The notes under the pieces are model-generated. The model worked only from the letters and a program-made list of their open reading frames with translations, was not told where the DNA came from and did no database searches. Shown piece after piece: positions 1 through 11,520 of a DNA stretch of 64,000 bases (positions are counted from its first letter, which is position 1; every line of letters starts with the position of its first letter). The stretch is from assembly GCA_951640165.1 (NCBI GenBank), contig OX621255.1, positions 8,370,001 through 8,434,000 of the forward strand. The letters run 5' to 3'. Position numbers and translations under genes: made by a program. Source of the DNA: Pseudoips prasinana. Its lineage: Eukaryota; Arthropoda; Insecta; Lepidoptera; Nolidae.

Positions 1-953
1 TTCATTCTCAGGATCTAGACGTAACTTCATTTGCATTTTGTTTCTATTTTGAATGCAGCGCAAAATGCCTAAGGTCATCCAAGGTTTTAATATACGATTT
101 ATTCGTGGGACTAAAGTCGTTATGGAATTATGCTGTATTGGAGTTTCTCTATAAGATATGAGGTAAGTGCGTTAGGATCATGAATCGAAAGCAAATCGTG
201 TATTTTACTCTCCTTTAAGGTAGCGACTGCCCCCTCATAATCTACAGTTGTTTTAGATATGTTACCTTTATGCGTATTGGTTATGTCCGATAACTGTAAT
301 AAAATCATGAAGTGATCCGTAATCGTTGTATTTAAGACAGCAGCGGATGCGGTTTTATTACTTATTTTAAGGATGAAATGATCCAGGCAGTTATCCCCTC
401 TCGTTGGTAGCATATGTCCTGGTAGCAGGCCATGCATTGCCAGCATTGTTAGATATTTGAGTCTGTTGTGTCGCTCATTAGTTTGTTCACAAGCTCTGTA
501 TTTTATATTTATATTAATGTCACCTGTTAATATAATATTCCTATATGATTTGAGGGAATCTAGATGCTCATTTAATGAAATTATAAAACTTTCTGCATTA
601 TTGTTTGAGGGGGAACGGTAGATACCGAGAACAACCAAATTAGGCAATGATATTTGTAAGCAAGATGCATGGGTGAGATTTATTTCTTTGACGCTCACTA
701 TATGAGTGTTCTTAATATATGCGACTACCCCATCACACCAGTTTATGTGGTTAGTGGTACAAAAGGCGAGATAATTATCTATTTGGGGGATTGGCTTATT
801 TGCGTCTAGCCTACATTCGCTCAAAACTATTAAGTCAATGTCAAAGCTAAAGGTAGTTAAATTAATCAGAAGGTCGTCGAAATTTCTATAAACACTTCTT
901 ATGTTTTGTGCTACAATAGTAAAATCACACTTTTTGACACCCCACTTTGGCAC
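1..953 (-). pseudogene. Non-LTR retrotransposon ORF2 fragment (APE endonuclease domain and linker), frameshifted
   Basis: A 277-codon open frame at 953-120 reads as an apurinic-type endonuclease of a jockey/CR1-like LINE, the enzyme that nicks target DNA before reverse transcription. Visible motifs are AQN (about residue 17), LSECRLD (catalytic E about 46), GIYRSP, GDININ (about 144), CLDHF and TDHF, so the catalytic set looks complete. No ATG opens the frame (first codon GTG, with a stop just upstream), so the 5' side is truncated or decayed. After the stop at 120 the reading continues in another frame to base 1 with the usual linker residues (KPWMTLGILRCIQNRN), which shows one frameshift near 120-135. 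The reverse transcriptase part would lie left of the window. Clade is inferred only. Confidence 0.85.
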
Positions 954-1211
954 TTTTTACTAAATAAATTGTATATATTCTTTTCCACTTGCAATATGGC
1001 AGGTTAAGGCTAAAGGCTAAACTATCCTGAGTTTTAAATATGTAGGTTACATAATTTGTAGAAGCTGAGATATAATTACTACTGTGGTATAGTACCCTTA
1101 TGGAATAACTCAGGGTGACTGTCCCTGAGTTACCCTATATGCCTTTTAACAATTAACTTAAAATCCTCAACCGTCCAGATATCTGATATGAGCGGTATAC
1201 GTAAATATTAA
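954..1211. other. Unassigned AT-rich stretch
   Basis: No open frame or known repeat recognised. It may contain 5' remains of the LINE on its left. Confidence 0.4.
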
Positions 1212-1806
1212 AAATAAAAATCCGGCCAAGTGTGAGTCGGACTCGCCCATGAAGGGTTCCGTAGCAGCAAGTATTTCAGTTGATTAAATGAAAGTAAATT
1301 GCGGTTTACGATTTATGACGTATTAAAAAAACTACTTGCTAGATCTCGTTCAAACCAATTTTCGTTGTTAGTTTGCATGGTAATGTACATCATATATTTT
1401 TTTTAGTTTTATCTTTCTCTTATTTTAGAAGTTACAGGGGGGACACTCATTTTACCACTTTGGAAGTGTCTCTCACACAAACTATTCAGTTAAGAAAAAA
1501 ATTATATTAGAAACCTCAATATCATTTTTGAAGACCTATCCATAGATAGTACCCACGTGTATGGATACGATGAAATAAAATTGTTGAGTTTCAGTTCTAA
1601 GTATGGGAAACCTACAAAATTATTGTTCTTTTTCTATTTTTGAGTGAAAACCTTAATTGGGTTCACAGAATACATCTACTTACCAAGTTTCAACAGTACA
1701 GCTCTTACAGTTTCGGAAAAAAGTGGCTGTGAAATACGGATGGACAGACAGACATGACGAATCTGTAAGGGTTTCGTTTTTTGCCATTTGGGTACGGAAC
1801 CCTAGT
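1212..1806 (+). repeat. Dispersed repeat, family A (GGCCAAGTGTGAGTCGGACT)
   Basis: It begins with AAATCCGGCCAAGTGTGAG and a block AGGGTTCCGTAGC, and ends with GGTACGGAACCCTAG, so the blocks near its two ends are inverted copies (AGGGTTCCGTA / TACGGAACCCT). The 3' part contains GTGGCTGTGAAATACGGATG followed by a GACAGACA run. The same sequence recurs in opposite orientation at 23191-23465 and 23947-24540. It is a non-coding element seen widely in Lepidoptera; the class is not certain. Confidence 0.7.
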
Positions 1807-2394
1807 TATGAAACTAACCATTCTCATAACGCGATCTATAACAAACTATAATTTAATGACTTCGAGTATCATTACAGAATGGATTTCTAGGTAAATCATA
1901 TCCTTATACCATAAATAATTAAAATAGCTCTCTAAAGACTTATCCTTATTTCAACACAATAAGTCATAATTTTAACGTTATTTTATTATGAGAAAATAAT
2001 AGTAATACCTACGTTACTACGAAAATATACCAGTCAATGTTCCACGTTCTATCGGCTCATCCATTATTCAATACAAACTCACAGTCCAATTACAATGGAA
2101 TCATGATCTTAAGCTAGCGCATTAAAACCTAAGATTGCTTGGCATCATACGTGAAATACGTTTTATTTAAAATAATATTTCTGTGCCATTGTACAAACAC
2201 GGGGCAGTAGTGTAACTGTTTATTAGAAACTTAAGGAATTGTATCGATTTTGAATTGCTGGGTGATGAGGGCGCATTACCCTATTACCAATATATTTTCA
2301 TTAAAATAAGAAAAATCCAGTCAAGTGTGTGAACTGGTCCCAATTGATGATTCAATTGGGGCGCCCAACTTATATAAATTTACTAATCCTACAA
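1807..2394. other. Unassigned AT-rich stretch
   Basis: Nothing recognised apart from short reading frames without family resemblance. Confidence 0.4.
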
Positions 2395-2855
2395 AACTGA
2401 AACAGGGGGATCCGCTATCTCCCAAACTACTTAATTGTGTACTCAAGGAAATTTAAAAATTCTGCCAATAGACTGGGAACCGATAGGTATATGCAATGCA
2501 AATATACGCTTTGGTGACGATGTAGTGCTCTTTTCCACTTCAGCCGCGGAACTCGAGAATATGCCCCTGGTTCCAAGTTCTGAAAATCTTCATGTTGGAC
2601 TCAGTTGAACCAAACAGCAACTCAGCTGATGACCAACAGCATGACTCGTGGGATACTGTGGGCACGTTACACAATATATTAATATAATATAAAATAAATA
2701 AAAGATTACATATACTTGGGTCAGATAGTCTCTCTCAAGTGGTACGCCCAAACGGAGATGGCATGATGACCTGAACTCGTTGTAGCGACGCGCCTGAAAT
2801 TGCAAAAGACAGGGAAATCTATAAACCAAGATCTTTGCTCGGTGGTACATCGATA
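2395..2855 (+). pseudogene. Decayed RTE-type LINE reverse transcriptase remnant
   Basis: Translation of the + strand gives the RT motif B region KLKQGDPLSPKLLNCVLKEI at 2396-2456, and further on RFGDDVVLFSTSAAELENM, a motif C (normally FADD) followed by its usual downstream residues. Near 2745-2850 a third piece reads PKRRWHDDLN, typical of the C-terminal region of RTE-like elements. The pieces lie in different frames with stops and a large deletion between them, so this is an old dead copy. The reading frame on the other strand is a shadow. Confidence 0.7.
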
Positions 2856-3577
2856 CCGGCTATCGTACAAAATTGTACATGTCAAACGTCATTTGTATTT
2901 GGATCCCAACTATGTATCGTTCATTAGGTTTCCAAAGCTGAGCTGGTAGCCTACTGGAAGGTACGATTAGAGAGGAAAAGCCATCAAATGTGGTGATTGG
3001 TTGCAAATAAATTGAATAAGTGGTACCCAATCAATCAACGAAGGGCTAACAGGGTGCGGTGGGAAGTCGAGCAAGACGTCGCGTCATCTTACAAAATATA
3101 AATAATATTTTGTTCCGAAATAATTTCATCCTTCATAGTAACAAGTAACGATAAGATGTTATATTGCAATATTTTAGTACTAAGTTAACGAGTTATCGGA
3201 GGAAAAACACACTTAATATTATAGTATTTCAATATGGAAAAACCGAGTCTAAGTGTGCGTTGTACCCCTGATTTACATGTATATAGCACAGTCCCTCGTG
3301 ATACAGTGTTTTTTCTTTCCTTACTCCAATGTATTACCTGATTGTTTTTTTAATGTTCACTGGCATTATGAGTACGCATGCGATCAGTGTGCAATATTTG
3401 TAATTTATACGTTCGATGGTCTCTGCGAAAAACCTGTGTGGATACACGGACATGTTGATACTTTCTGCTAACAAAGATCTGTGATTCAAAATAACCCAAA
3501 ACGCCGACCCGGCATATTATCTGAATCTAAATGCAATAGTTAAAATCTATTTGAAATATTAATACTATCATCATTTT
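2856..3577. other. Unassigned stretch
   Basis: No gene or named repeat recognised. A 72-codon frame at 3253-3471 lacks domain resemblance and is treated as chance. Confidence 0.4.
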
Positions 3578-3880
3578 TTTGAGGCACTCATAGCCAGATG
3601 CTCTCACCGATCCGTAAGTGATTGGCGAGGTCAAGCAACTAGGCTCGCGGTCAGTCCATAGATGGGTGACCGCCAAAGTGGTTTAATTTCTGAGCGTATC
3701 CGTGCTTGGAGGGCACGTTGAGTTGTCGGTCCCGGTTGTAGCCATTAGGCCACAGTCGTTAAGCCATGTCAGAGGCCTAATGGGCGGATTGAACAACTGG
3801 GATACTAGGTCGTCAATTATGCTTGTACAGTAACCCCGCAACACAGAGATTCATTTGCCAAGGGTGTGCTTAGTGTTTTT
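3578..3880 (+). repeat. SINE with 5S rRNA-like head
   Basis: The block from about 3598 to 3672 (TCAAGCAACTAGGC, CGGTCAGTCC, ATAGATGGGTGACCGCC) lines up with the internal-promoter half of 5S rRNA (AGTTAAGCAAC ... GGTCAGTACTTGGATGGGTGACCGC). It is followed by a body with TCCGTGCTTGGAGGGCACGT and CGTTAAGCCATGTCAGAGGC. The end (about 3826-3875) resembles the tail of another SINE family (19388-19600). Related copies: 12915-12965, 14214-14420, 30495-30685(-), 34200-34385(-), 52432-52590(-). The repeat status is sure; the 5S origin of the head is inferred from alignment by eye. Confidence 0.7.
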
Positions 3881-5006
3881 TGTTTATAAAACTAAAATCA
3901 AATAACTTTGTGATACTTTCTTTCTTTAGTAGTAAACGAATAACGAAATATATACCTCTTTATACATCCAAGGAAAGTATGTAAACCTCCGGTGCGTTCG
4001 TTTCACTCGCAATTAGGCTGTTAAACCTTATGTTGCAATATTAATTTCTTTAGCAGTAACGGTTAATAAATTGCCATCACTTTTATAATTTGGCAATATC
4101 AATCTTCATTCTGTCAAACATAATTAGTTTAATGTAATATAGCCTTTCGTAAATACACTATAGCTTAATGTCACAATGATCGATATGATCGAGCAGTAGC
4201 CATTACATTATGAAAGTTTTTGGGGAAATTATTTTTCTAAGAAATTAACAAAGTTGTATTACTGATGTATTACTACATGCCTCTCAAGTGAAACAAAATG
4301 GTCATTTAATTTTGTTCTACGTGAATTCTTTAAATTAATTTTGTTTCTTTTTCAATGATAATAGTCAAATAAATCCTAAGCCGGTAAAGGACGGCTACGT
4401 ATTGGTCAACAGAAAGAAGCGAAATAAGGAGCATTGAGTGGCGCTAGACTGCATACAAATTTGAGCGTGATCGGGCTATATGCCCAATTTTGTTAGGTCA
4501 TCAAAATTTATCTATGCATATCATTCTAACATAATCTACGGTGTTCTTCATTCATCTATCGGTATCGCATAGGAATTATTTACTGATATGCCCTATGTCC
4601 ATATCAAATTGATAGCGCAGCCCAAATATGTCAATCTCTACAATTAAAATATTTTAACAATGTTAGGCATATTTTTATTTAATTCTCAATTTTCAATGAA
4701 GACCACCAATGATATTTCAATGTACATCTCTAGGTAAAGCCCAAATGCTTTGCTATTATACTCGTAATATACCAATTAAGGTACGGTGAAACTTGTTAGA
4801 GAGTAGAGTTAAATAATTAGAGCTTTACGTAGAGAAAGGTAGGGTACAAATACTGTGGGTAGCCAAATTAATTATTCTCAGTTAGCACCTCACAACTTGT
4901 ATAATGTATTTGACCAAAAGTTCGAAATCGGATTTTGGAAAAAAGCAAATTTATCTGTTTCAATCCTTATTTATAATAGTTGTATGTATTTACTCTTTGC
5001 TCTATG
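3881..5006. other. Unassigned AT-rich stretch (1.1 kb)
   Basis: No coding region, tRNA or repeat family recognised by eye. Confidence 0.4.
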
Positions 5007-5366
5007 ACTGCCTCGTTGGTCTAGCGGTAGCGTGTTCAACCGCAAATATTGAGGTTCTGGGTTAAAATCCTGGGTCGAGCCAAAAAGTGATTTTGGTATT
5101 TTCCGTAAAAATAAATTTCTCCGTGTCAGCCCGAAGTCTGGAAGTTGGCGGTATTACACCCCCGTGACTCGGAGAGCACGTAATGCCGTCGGTCCTGTAC
5201 CTGATCTGTTTCCGGTCGTGTCGCTAGTCGTCCCATCGGATCATGAGAGTTATGGAATAGAAAGTGCCCCTGTGCTTGCGCACACACTTGTGCACTATAA
5301 AAATATGTCCTGCGCAATTGGCCGCCGTGGCCGAAATTCTGTCGGGAGGACATTATTATTATTATT
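5007..5366 (+). repeat. tRNA-derived SINE, family 1, full length
   Basis: The head GCCTCGTTGGTCTAGCGGTAG carries a pol III A box, and GGGTTAAAATCC is a slightly decayed B box. The body contains AGTTGGCGGTATTACACCC, GCCGTCGGTCCTGTACCTGA and GTGTCGCTAGTCGTCCCATC. The tail is (ATT)n. Other copies are at 25543-25878, 33835-34095 (-) and 48373-48695. It is not a tRNA gene: the anticodon arm is degenerate and the non-tRNA body follows directly. Confidence 0.85.
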
Positions 5367-5872
5367 ATGCTCTATTCAATGGAAAATAATAGTGAACTTC
5401 CTTTTAAAAATATACAATAATATAGTACGAATACTACGTCACGCCGGAGATTCTAGATTATGCATCTAATATAAAAGTTCGAACACATAGCTACCCTGTT
5501 ATTGCGTCATTTAAAAGTAAAATTACGTACAGTTTGAAATAACAAGCTTCCACTACAATGAACTGGAAGTCTGGAGTTTGAAAGTTATTCAGTCGCCGTA
5601 TTATTAGAATGCTATTGAATGATGGGATAACTATTGAACTATTGTAATAAGAATTCAAAAGTTTTGTTTTGAGATCTGCGCGAGAGTGGAGTATGTTTGG
5701 TTGGTACTATGATATTCCTGCAAAAGACTGTACAAGATAGATATTTAAAACCAGGCTAACGGTGGTCTCGTCAAGTACTACTGCTCCATGTGTCACTCCC
5801 TTAATCCCGCCCTGTAGCAAAAGCGTCTCTACATGGTGTTCAAGGCTCTTCGCTAATAACGTATATATATTA
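5367..5872. other. Unassigned stretch
   Basis: Nothing recognised. Confidence 0.4.
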
Positions 5873-6244
5873 TCCTAATAATATTATAAACGTGAAAGTT
5901 TGTAAGTATGGATGGATGTTTGTTACTCTTTCACGTAAAAACTACTGAATGGATTTTAATGAACCTTTATAATAATATAGCTTATACATCAGAATAACAC
6001 ATAGGCTACAATTTATAAAGATATTGTGTGAATTGTCCAAAATATGACGATAAATGTCAAGTAAGTAGGAAAAAATATTACATATCCGAGCTATTCCGGC
6101 GTGCACTGCTAAAACCGCTAGAGGTACACTTTCTAATAATATTAAAATTGCGAAAGTTTGTGAGTATAGATGTATGTATGTATGTTTGTTACTCTTTTAC
6201 GCCAAAACTACTTGATTGCGGGTGAAAACGCGGGGCGCAGCTTG
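5873..6244 (+). mobile_element. Helitron-like non-autonomous element, family A
   Basis: It starts A|TCCTAATAATATTATAAA and ends GCGGGGCGCAGCTTG|T, close to the 5'-TC...CTRR-3' termini of Helitrons inserted between A and T. The pre-terminal block GCGGGTGAAAACGCGG can form a short hairpin. There is no coding capacity. Internally the 5' end is repeated (about 6131: TAATAATATTAAAATTGCGA), as in the homologous copy at 10462-10820. Confidence 0.65.
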
Positions 6245-6285
6245 TAATATATAATAATAATGTCCTGGTACATTATTCACACATA

Positions 6286-6425
6286 GCCATCTGATCCCAA
6301 ATTAAGCAGAGCTTGTACTATGGAAACTAGATAACTGATATACTATTTTTTTTTTTGTTAATACATACTTATATAGATAATTTACACCCAGACTCAGGAC
6401 AAACAGACATGTTCATGCACTTTGC
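6286..6425 (-). repeat. SINE family 2, 3' half
   Basis: Reverse complement of the body found in the complete copies (AGTTATCTAGTTTCCATAGT ... TTTGGGATCAGATGGC). It forms an inverted pair with 6838-6955. Confidence 0.75.
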
Positions 6426-6837
6426 GACGTGCATATTCAATGTTAGGACAACTTAGTGGTGACTGATAGATGAAAACATTTATTCAAATTTGATGCACTA
6501 TACTATGAACCTTTATGACCTTGGTAACAATGAATATATTTGCTTTATAAGTTCGATGTGTTTTGTCATGTTAGTCTAGACTGTACGTCTACGGTGGTAC
6601 TATTTAACTGTTGTGGTGTTTTGAATGAGATATTTCTATGTTACATGTAGATGTTGCTTAGATATAGCGTTCAAAACACCATAGCCGTTATATTAGCAAG
6701 TACCACTCTAAAAGGTTGGTTGACGGATGACCTTTTATGAGAAAATCTAGTAAAATATGACGTGAACTAAGATGGATATGGAGAAGAAACTTTCAGTTCA
6801 TGAGCTAAAATTGACCAGAACATGAACAGAACATCTT

Positions 6838-6955
6838 TATCTATATGGGTATGTATTTACAAAAGAAAATTAGTATATGTAATATATCAGTTATCTGGTT
6901 TCTATACTACAAACTCAGCTTTGTTTGGAATCAGATGGCCGTATTATTATTATTT
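6838..6955 (+). repeat. SINE family 2, 3' half
   Basis: Contains ATCTATATGGGTATGTATTT, ATATATCAGTTATCTGGTTT and GGAATCAGATGGCCG, as in the complete copies at 38560 and 51330. Confidence 0.75.
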
Positions 6956-7588
6956 GTAATATTGCAAATTAACTCATTATATCAGCCCAAAAGCAAAGGC
7001 CTCTTTGAATGATACATTTACAAATATTTACCGTTCATACAGTAAACAATAATTACCTAAATCATTATGGTTTCATCGACACAGGTGGATTAGGGTACTC
7101 CAAAGAGGTTTAACATTAAAATTTGAATTTGATGTTATGGACTTAAATTACATACTTTTTAATTAAAAGGCCGATTGTATTTTAAACTCAAAGTCATTCT
7201 GTATCATAATATAAACACTTATTACAATATACTACATCTACCTAATATTATTTTAATACGATCTCACGTTTTTGATGAATATAATTCACTATTTTACTAA
7301 ACGGGAAAAATTTATAAAATACTTAAAAAAGTTGATTTACTTTAACTGTTGAAATTAAATTTGATTATTTTACTGCATTTCAGAGCAGACCATGAAATAT
7401 TCGTATAACCCGACATTACAACCTGCCGTCACAAAAAAAGGTTATGAAATTGAGTAAACGTAGATTGATTATGTTTGTAGAAGCTAATTGGAAAATGGAT
7501 ACGTGTAAACAACCACGCCGTCGTGTATTAGGTACTGTCGAAAAACAAATCATTTTTGTTTATCAAACATCGGTTCAATTATTTTTTT
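6956..7588. other. Unassigned AT-rich stretch
   Basis: Nothing recognised; overlapping short frames near 7444-7638 run into the following repeat and are not supported as genes. Confidence 0.4.
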
Positions 7589-7890
7589 TTATGTCAGGGG
7601 TCGACAAACGAGCAAGTGGGTCACCTGATGGTAAGTGATCACCGCCGCCCATGGACACTCGCAACACCAGAGGTGTCGCGGGTGCGTTGCCGGCCTCTAA
7701 AAGTCAGCAAACAAGTGTTGCTGACCCTTCCCCCCACCCCGATGAGCTCTGGCGACCTTACTCACACTCAGAAACACAACATTAAATTTTTAATGTTATT
7801 ATTAAGGAATATCTTCTGTAAGGTGGAGGTACTTCCCCAGTCGGGCTGCTCTTCGAGCGAATGAACGGTGTGCCCTACCTCACTTTTTTT
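7589..7890 (+). repeat. Dispersed repeat, family G (GTGGGTCACCTGATGGTAAG)
   Basis: Shares with 12058-12306 the blocks ACAAACGAGCAAGTGGGTCA, CCGCCGCCCATGGACACTCG, AGAGGTGTCGC and TGAGCTCTGGCGACCTTACT. This short interspersed sequence is common in moths and butterflies. This copy extends further (GGGCTGCTCTTCGAGCGAAT). Frames across it are not genes. Confidence 0.8.
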
Positions 7891-8267
7891 CAAGATTACC
7901 GTCATATAAAAGGTGATCAATTGGTGGTACTGTGTTCGGCTATTTGTCGTATGCTTCTACGATTGTAATGCTGTTAGGTTAGAGATCCCGCTCACGTATC
8001 TACATTGTTCAATGAAGCATGATCCTCCATGTGATAACTAAAGTATAAAGTTATCCCGAAGAAATGAAAAAAATTGAGCTTTATATTTTAACGAAATTTA
8101 GGTACTATTTTATGCACCTTTACTACCTATTATCTGCCAAAGTAACCATTACCACCACCAAGTCCATAGTCACTGATCGTTCCGCCAACGACAGCTTAAA
8201 ATGTCTATTGACAACAGTGTAACCTCATTACCTCAACCTCAATACTCAAAAGAAACAAGCCAGGACA

Positions 8268-8332
8268 GCAACGCATTTCTGGTGTTGCGAATGTCTATGG
8301 GCGGCGGTGATCACTTTCCATGACTTACCACC
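8268..8332 (-). repeat. Fragment of repeat family G
   Basis: Reverse complement of the CCGCCCATGGACACTCGCAA portion. Confidence 0.6.
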
Positions 8333-8748
8333 GAAGATGCTTAATTACGTTTCTATAAAAGAAAACAAATATAGAAATATGTTACAAGATTACGGACACT
8401 GTATTGCAATATATACTCAAATATTAAGACATATTACCCTTGAGAATAGGTAGCAATTTTGTTTGCCTCACGCCTACGCACAAAACATTCACCAGCTATT
8501 TTACAAATGTTGTCAACACAAGACCTTGCCCCATTTACTACCCACAAAACAAAACCTTCACTAAAAATTCATAGACCAGAAAAACATTTTTCTAACCATT
8601 TTTCCTACTACCCTTCCGTCTCCCGGGATTGAATAGGCCACAATTTGACAAAAACTTGAGAGGTACCCCGAATCATATTATATACGGTGAATCGGGTTAA
8701 GCAGTCCGACATATTAATTTAGACTAGATGACAACGATAACAACAATT

Positions 8749-9010
8749 ACTAACTGTGCCCCGTTTTACCCGCGTTAAATTTTATAAATTATCACAGTTC
8801 CTCCCCGTAGGATATAGTGTGATAATATGTAGCCTATATGTTGACCCGACCTTTTAGTAATATTCATGCAAAATTTTAAGTAAAAGTTTAGCCTGTTCAT
8901 ACATACAGACAAAAATTCTAAAAACTATATCATTGGCTTCAATGTCAATTGTACATCACCCCCAAGTATCCTTTCAAAAAAATATTCAATGTACATTTTT
9001 GATATAGATC
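8749..9010 (-). mobile_element. Helitron-like element, family B
   Basis: In reverse complement it runs from the family start (ACATTGAATATTTTTTTGAA, GGATACTTGGGGGTGATG) to AACGCGGGTAAAACGGGGCA. The body blocks GTTGACCCGACC and TAATATTCATGCAAAATTTT match 13847-14160. Both termini are decayed (CTAA instead of CTAG). Confidence 0.65.
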
Positions 9011-9317
9011 AGGAAATCTAAAAAACTGATACTTATACTGCTCTACGAGGTAGATTACCTACTGAATCATTGGAAGTGATTTTTCGATAAGCTCATAAGC
9101 TAGACTCACTCATGACTCAAGCGTATGGGCTTATCGAACGATAACGTAGTGCTATACAGTATCACAAGTGGAAAGTAGGTACATATTTGACAAACCTGTA
9201 ATTTCTTCATCCTTGAACAAAAATATTTGAATAATAACTTTGTATTCTTCTTAATATTAAGCAGTAGTAGAAACGTAGATATTTTTTATAGGTATGAATT
9301 GAATAATTATATCTGCT

Positions 9318-9540
9318 GTGTGGTGACGGCATAGAATATCATCACCTCATCCCGTGGGGGGCGTAGAAATCGACCGAAGGAATGCCTACCAGAGAACGAG
9401 CAGCAGTGTTTTTCTGTGAACTATGACCATCAAACTGCGATCGCCAACCCATCTGGCAAGCGTGGCGATTATGGCATATCCCTCAATTCTTTGGAAAGGC
9501 TTTAATCCAGCAGTGGGTGTACTTTGGCTGACATGATGAA
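9318..9540 (+). repeat. SINE-like repeat, family M
   Basis: Contains AGAATATCATCACCTCATCC, GTGGGGGGCGTAGAAATCG, TTTTTCTGTGAACTATGACC and AAGCGTGGCGATTATGGCAT, and ends CAGCAGTGGGTGTACTTTGG before CTGACATGATGA. Copies: 31556-31755, 34905-35105 (with a tRNA-like head), 38905-39110 (-), 51700-51945, 58730-58920 (-). The end resembles the (TGATGA) tail of RTE LINEs, suggesting RTE-driven mobilisation. Confidence 0.75.
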
Positions 9541-10461
9541 TAATTATAAGATAACAATAAAGGTTTAAATAATTTTGAATATTTAAGACTAAAATAAAAC
9601 AGTAAAATATAATTATCAGTTTATTAGTAGTTCATAGTCATGTTCATCCAACGATGTTACCATTTTAGTGAATCGGAGACAACTGAAAAAATCCATAGAT
9701 ACAATTTGCTCTTGCATTTTTAAATTGTATCTATGGTTTTTACCCCATTTACGGGACAGTGTCGGCCTAGTGTACCTGAGTCATCACTATAACGATATTC
9801 GCGTGCCACTTGCCACCGTGTTTGTTTTCCGCTCTCGATGGCTCGACTCTTTGATATCGGATATTGTGTTTGAACGAAGGATTCTGTATCGTGACTTACT
9901 GTAAATGGGGATCTATACAGTTTGTAAAGCAGCTGGGTTTATTGCTGTTCTATAGAAGTTATAGGCTTTATTTTATTTAATCTAGTGATAGCTATTTTTA
10001 GGTGAAACTTTTTATGAACCATAAAGACGGATAGATAAACATTGCCGCTTTTATATGGATGTTATTACTTTTAAAAAATCGTGGTGAATTCCCTAAAGCG
10101 CTTCTTTAGGAGCAATACTCACTTCGGAGTGATTTTAGGGAAGCAAGCCTATGATATAACATGTTACTGCAGTCTACGTGGACTTACTTATATTATTGCA
10201 GTGATTTAGGAGCTCTAATTTATCAATCAGTCAGCCATCTTGATTTTTGTGTCATCTTCCAAATTTAAATACTACAGAATTAAAAATGTGTTTTCTTTTT
10301 CGCCTTACACGACAGCCTAATTAGTTTACGCTGATTTATTTCTTGACAGCGCAGGGTTTACCTTTTCCGTAACAATATGACTTAATGATGTTTCATTTGA
10401 GGATTCAAAGACAGCTTTTAGCTTGTAATTAGTACGTAACATGAAATCTAGCAATTATTAA
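9541..10461. other. Intervening stretch with two hairpins
   Basis: No gene recognised. It contains an inverted repeat with 15-bp arms at 9693-9736 (CCATAGATACAATTT, 14-nt loop) and a compound inverted repeat at 10089-10142. Confidence 0.4.
10089..10142. repeat. Compound inverted repeat (three-stem structure)
   Basis: Outer arms TTCCCTAAA / TTTAGGGAA enclose two smaller hairpins: CCTAAAGCGCTTCTTTAGG (10092-10110) and TCACTTCGGAGTGA (10119-10132). Confidence 0.6.
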
Positions 10462-10820
10462 TCCTACTAATATAATAAACGCGAAAGTTTGTAAGTATGG
10501 ATGGATGTTTTTTACTCTTTCACATAAAAACTACTGAAAGGATTTTAATTAAACTTTACAATAACATAGCTTATACATCAAAATATCACATAGGCTACAA
10601 TTTATAAAGATATTGTGTGAATTGTCTAAAATATGACGATAAGTGTCAAGTAAGTAGGAAAAGTCTACCATCTGCGTGCTATTCCGGCGTGCACTGCCAA
10701 AACCAGTAGAGGTACACATCCTACTAATATTATAAATGCGAAAGTTTATGACTATAGATGTATGGATGTATGTTTGTTACTGTTTTACGCCAAAACTACT
10801 ATAACGCGGGGCGCAGCTAG
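10462..10820 (+). mobile_element. Helitron-like non-autonomous element, family A
   Basis: Inserted A|TCCTACTAATATAATAAA ... CGCGGGGCGCAGCTAG|T, 359 bp. Homologous along its length to 5873-6244 (shared block ATTGTGTGAATTGTC). A second copy of the 5' terminus (CATCCTACTAATATTATAAA) sits near 10717, so the element appears to be a nested or tandem composite. Confidence 0.75.
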
Positions 10821-11049
10821 TAGAACAATACATTAAACATTACATAATAACTAACTATGCGTCCTGCCTTAGACTAAAAATGTTCTGGTATCTGATCTCC
10901 ATGCCACCTACCAAATCCAGCTGCACAAAAAGATTCATATATTCGTGTCATAAAATCTAAAACTCGATTGTAGTGCCATCTACACGTACCTACCTAGTAA
11001 ATCGAAATTATCAAGAGGAGGAGGAAAATCAGTCAGCAATACATAACTC

Positions 11050-11520
11050 GCACTTAGATGAGTTCAATTCAGTAAAAAATATATGTGCCTCCCACATATG
11101 CGCCTCCAATTTCGCAGACCTATCTGGTCCGACCCCTACCTAATAATAATAATAATAACCCCTACCTACAAAGTAAGGAAACCTTCAATATCGATACCGA
11201 GTGTAAAAAATACTGGCATGACCAGGGGTGCATCTCTAACATAGACCCCACCAAAATCCCCACTGGTTTTAAAGAAAGCCGAAAGATATGGGTCACTCTC
11301 AATCGAATAAGAACAGGGGTGGGTCGATGCAACCACACCCTTCAAAAGTGGGGTTTCAAACCATCAGCAGCCTGTGACTGTGGAGCACCAGACCAGACCA
11401 TTGCGCACATTGTCAAAAAGTGCCCCATTAGACGTTTCTCAGGGGGTCTTGAGGGTCTGCTTGCGCTTACAACCGAGGCAAGGGACTGGTCACTAAATCC
11501 AGATATAAAATTGTAACTTA
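11050..11520 (+). pseudogene. Non-LTR retrotransposon C-terminal fragment (zinc-knuckle tail)
   Basis: An open frame to the stop at 11516 ends with WVTLNRIRTGVGRCN, HTLQKWGFKPSAACDCGA and QTIAHIVKKCP. This is the CxC...H...C zinc knuckle found after the reverse transcriptase in many insect LINEs, which probably helps bind the RNA or DNA template. The upstream part (from 11085) contains an (AAT)n run and does not look like RT, so this is a short tail of a 5'-truncated or rearranged copy. Confidence 0.7.

Noticed and set aside
3598..3680. 5S rRNA gene
   Set aside because: Only about half of 5S is matched, with many changes, and the sequence continues as a repeated SINE body.
5007..5080. tRNA gene-like sequence with A and B boxes (also at 19293, 19388, 25543, 34826, 51500)
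   Set aside because: Each runs directly into a dispersed SINE body and lacks a clean acceptor stem and anticodon arm, so they are SINE heads rather than tRNA genes.
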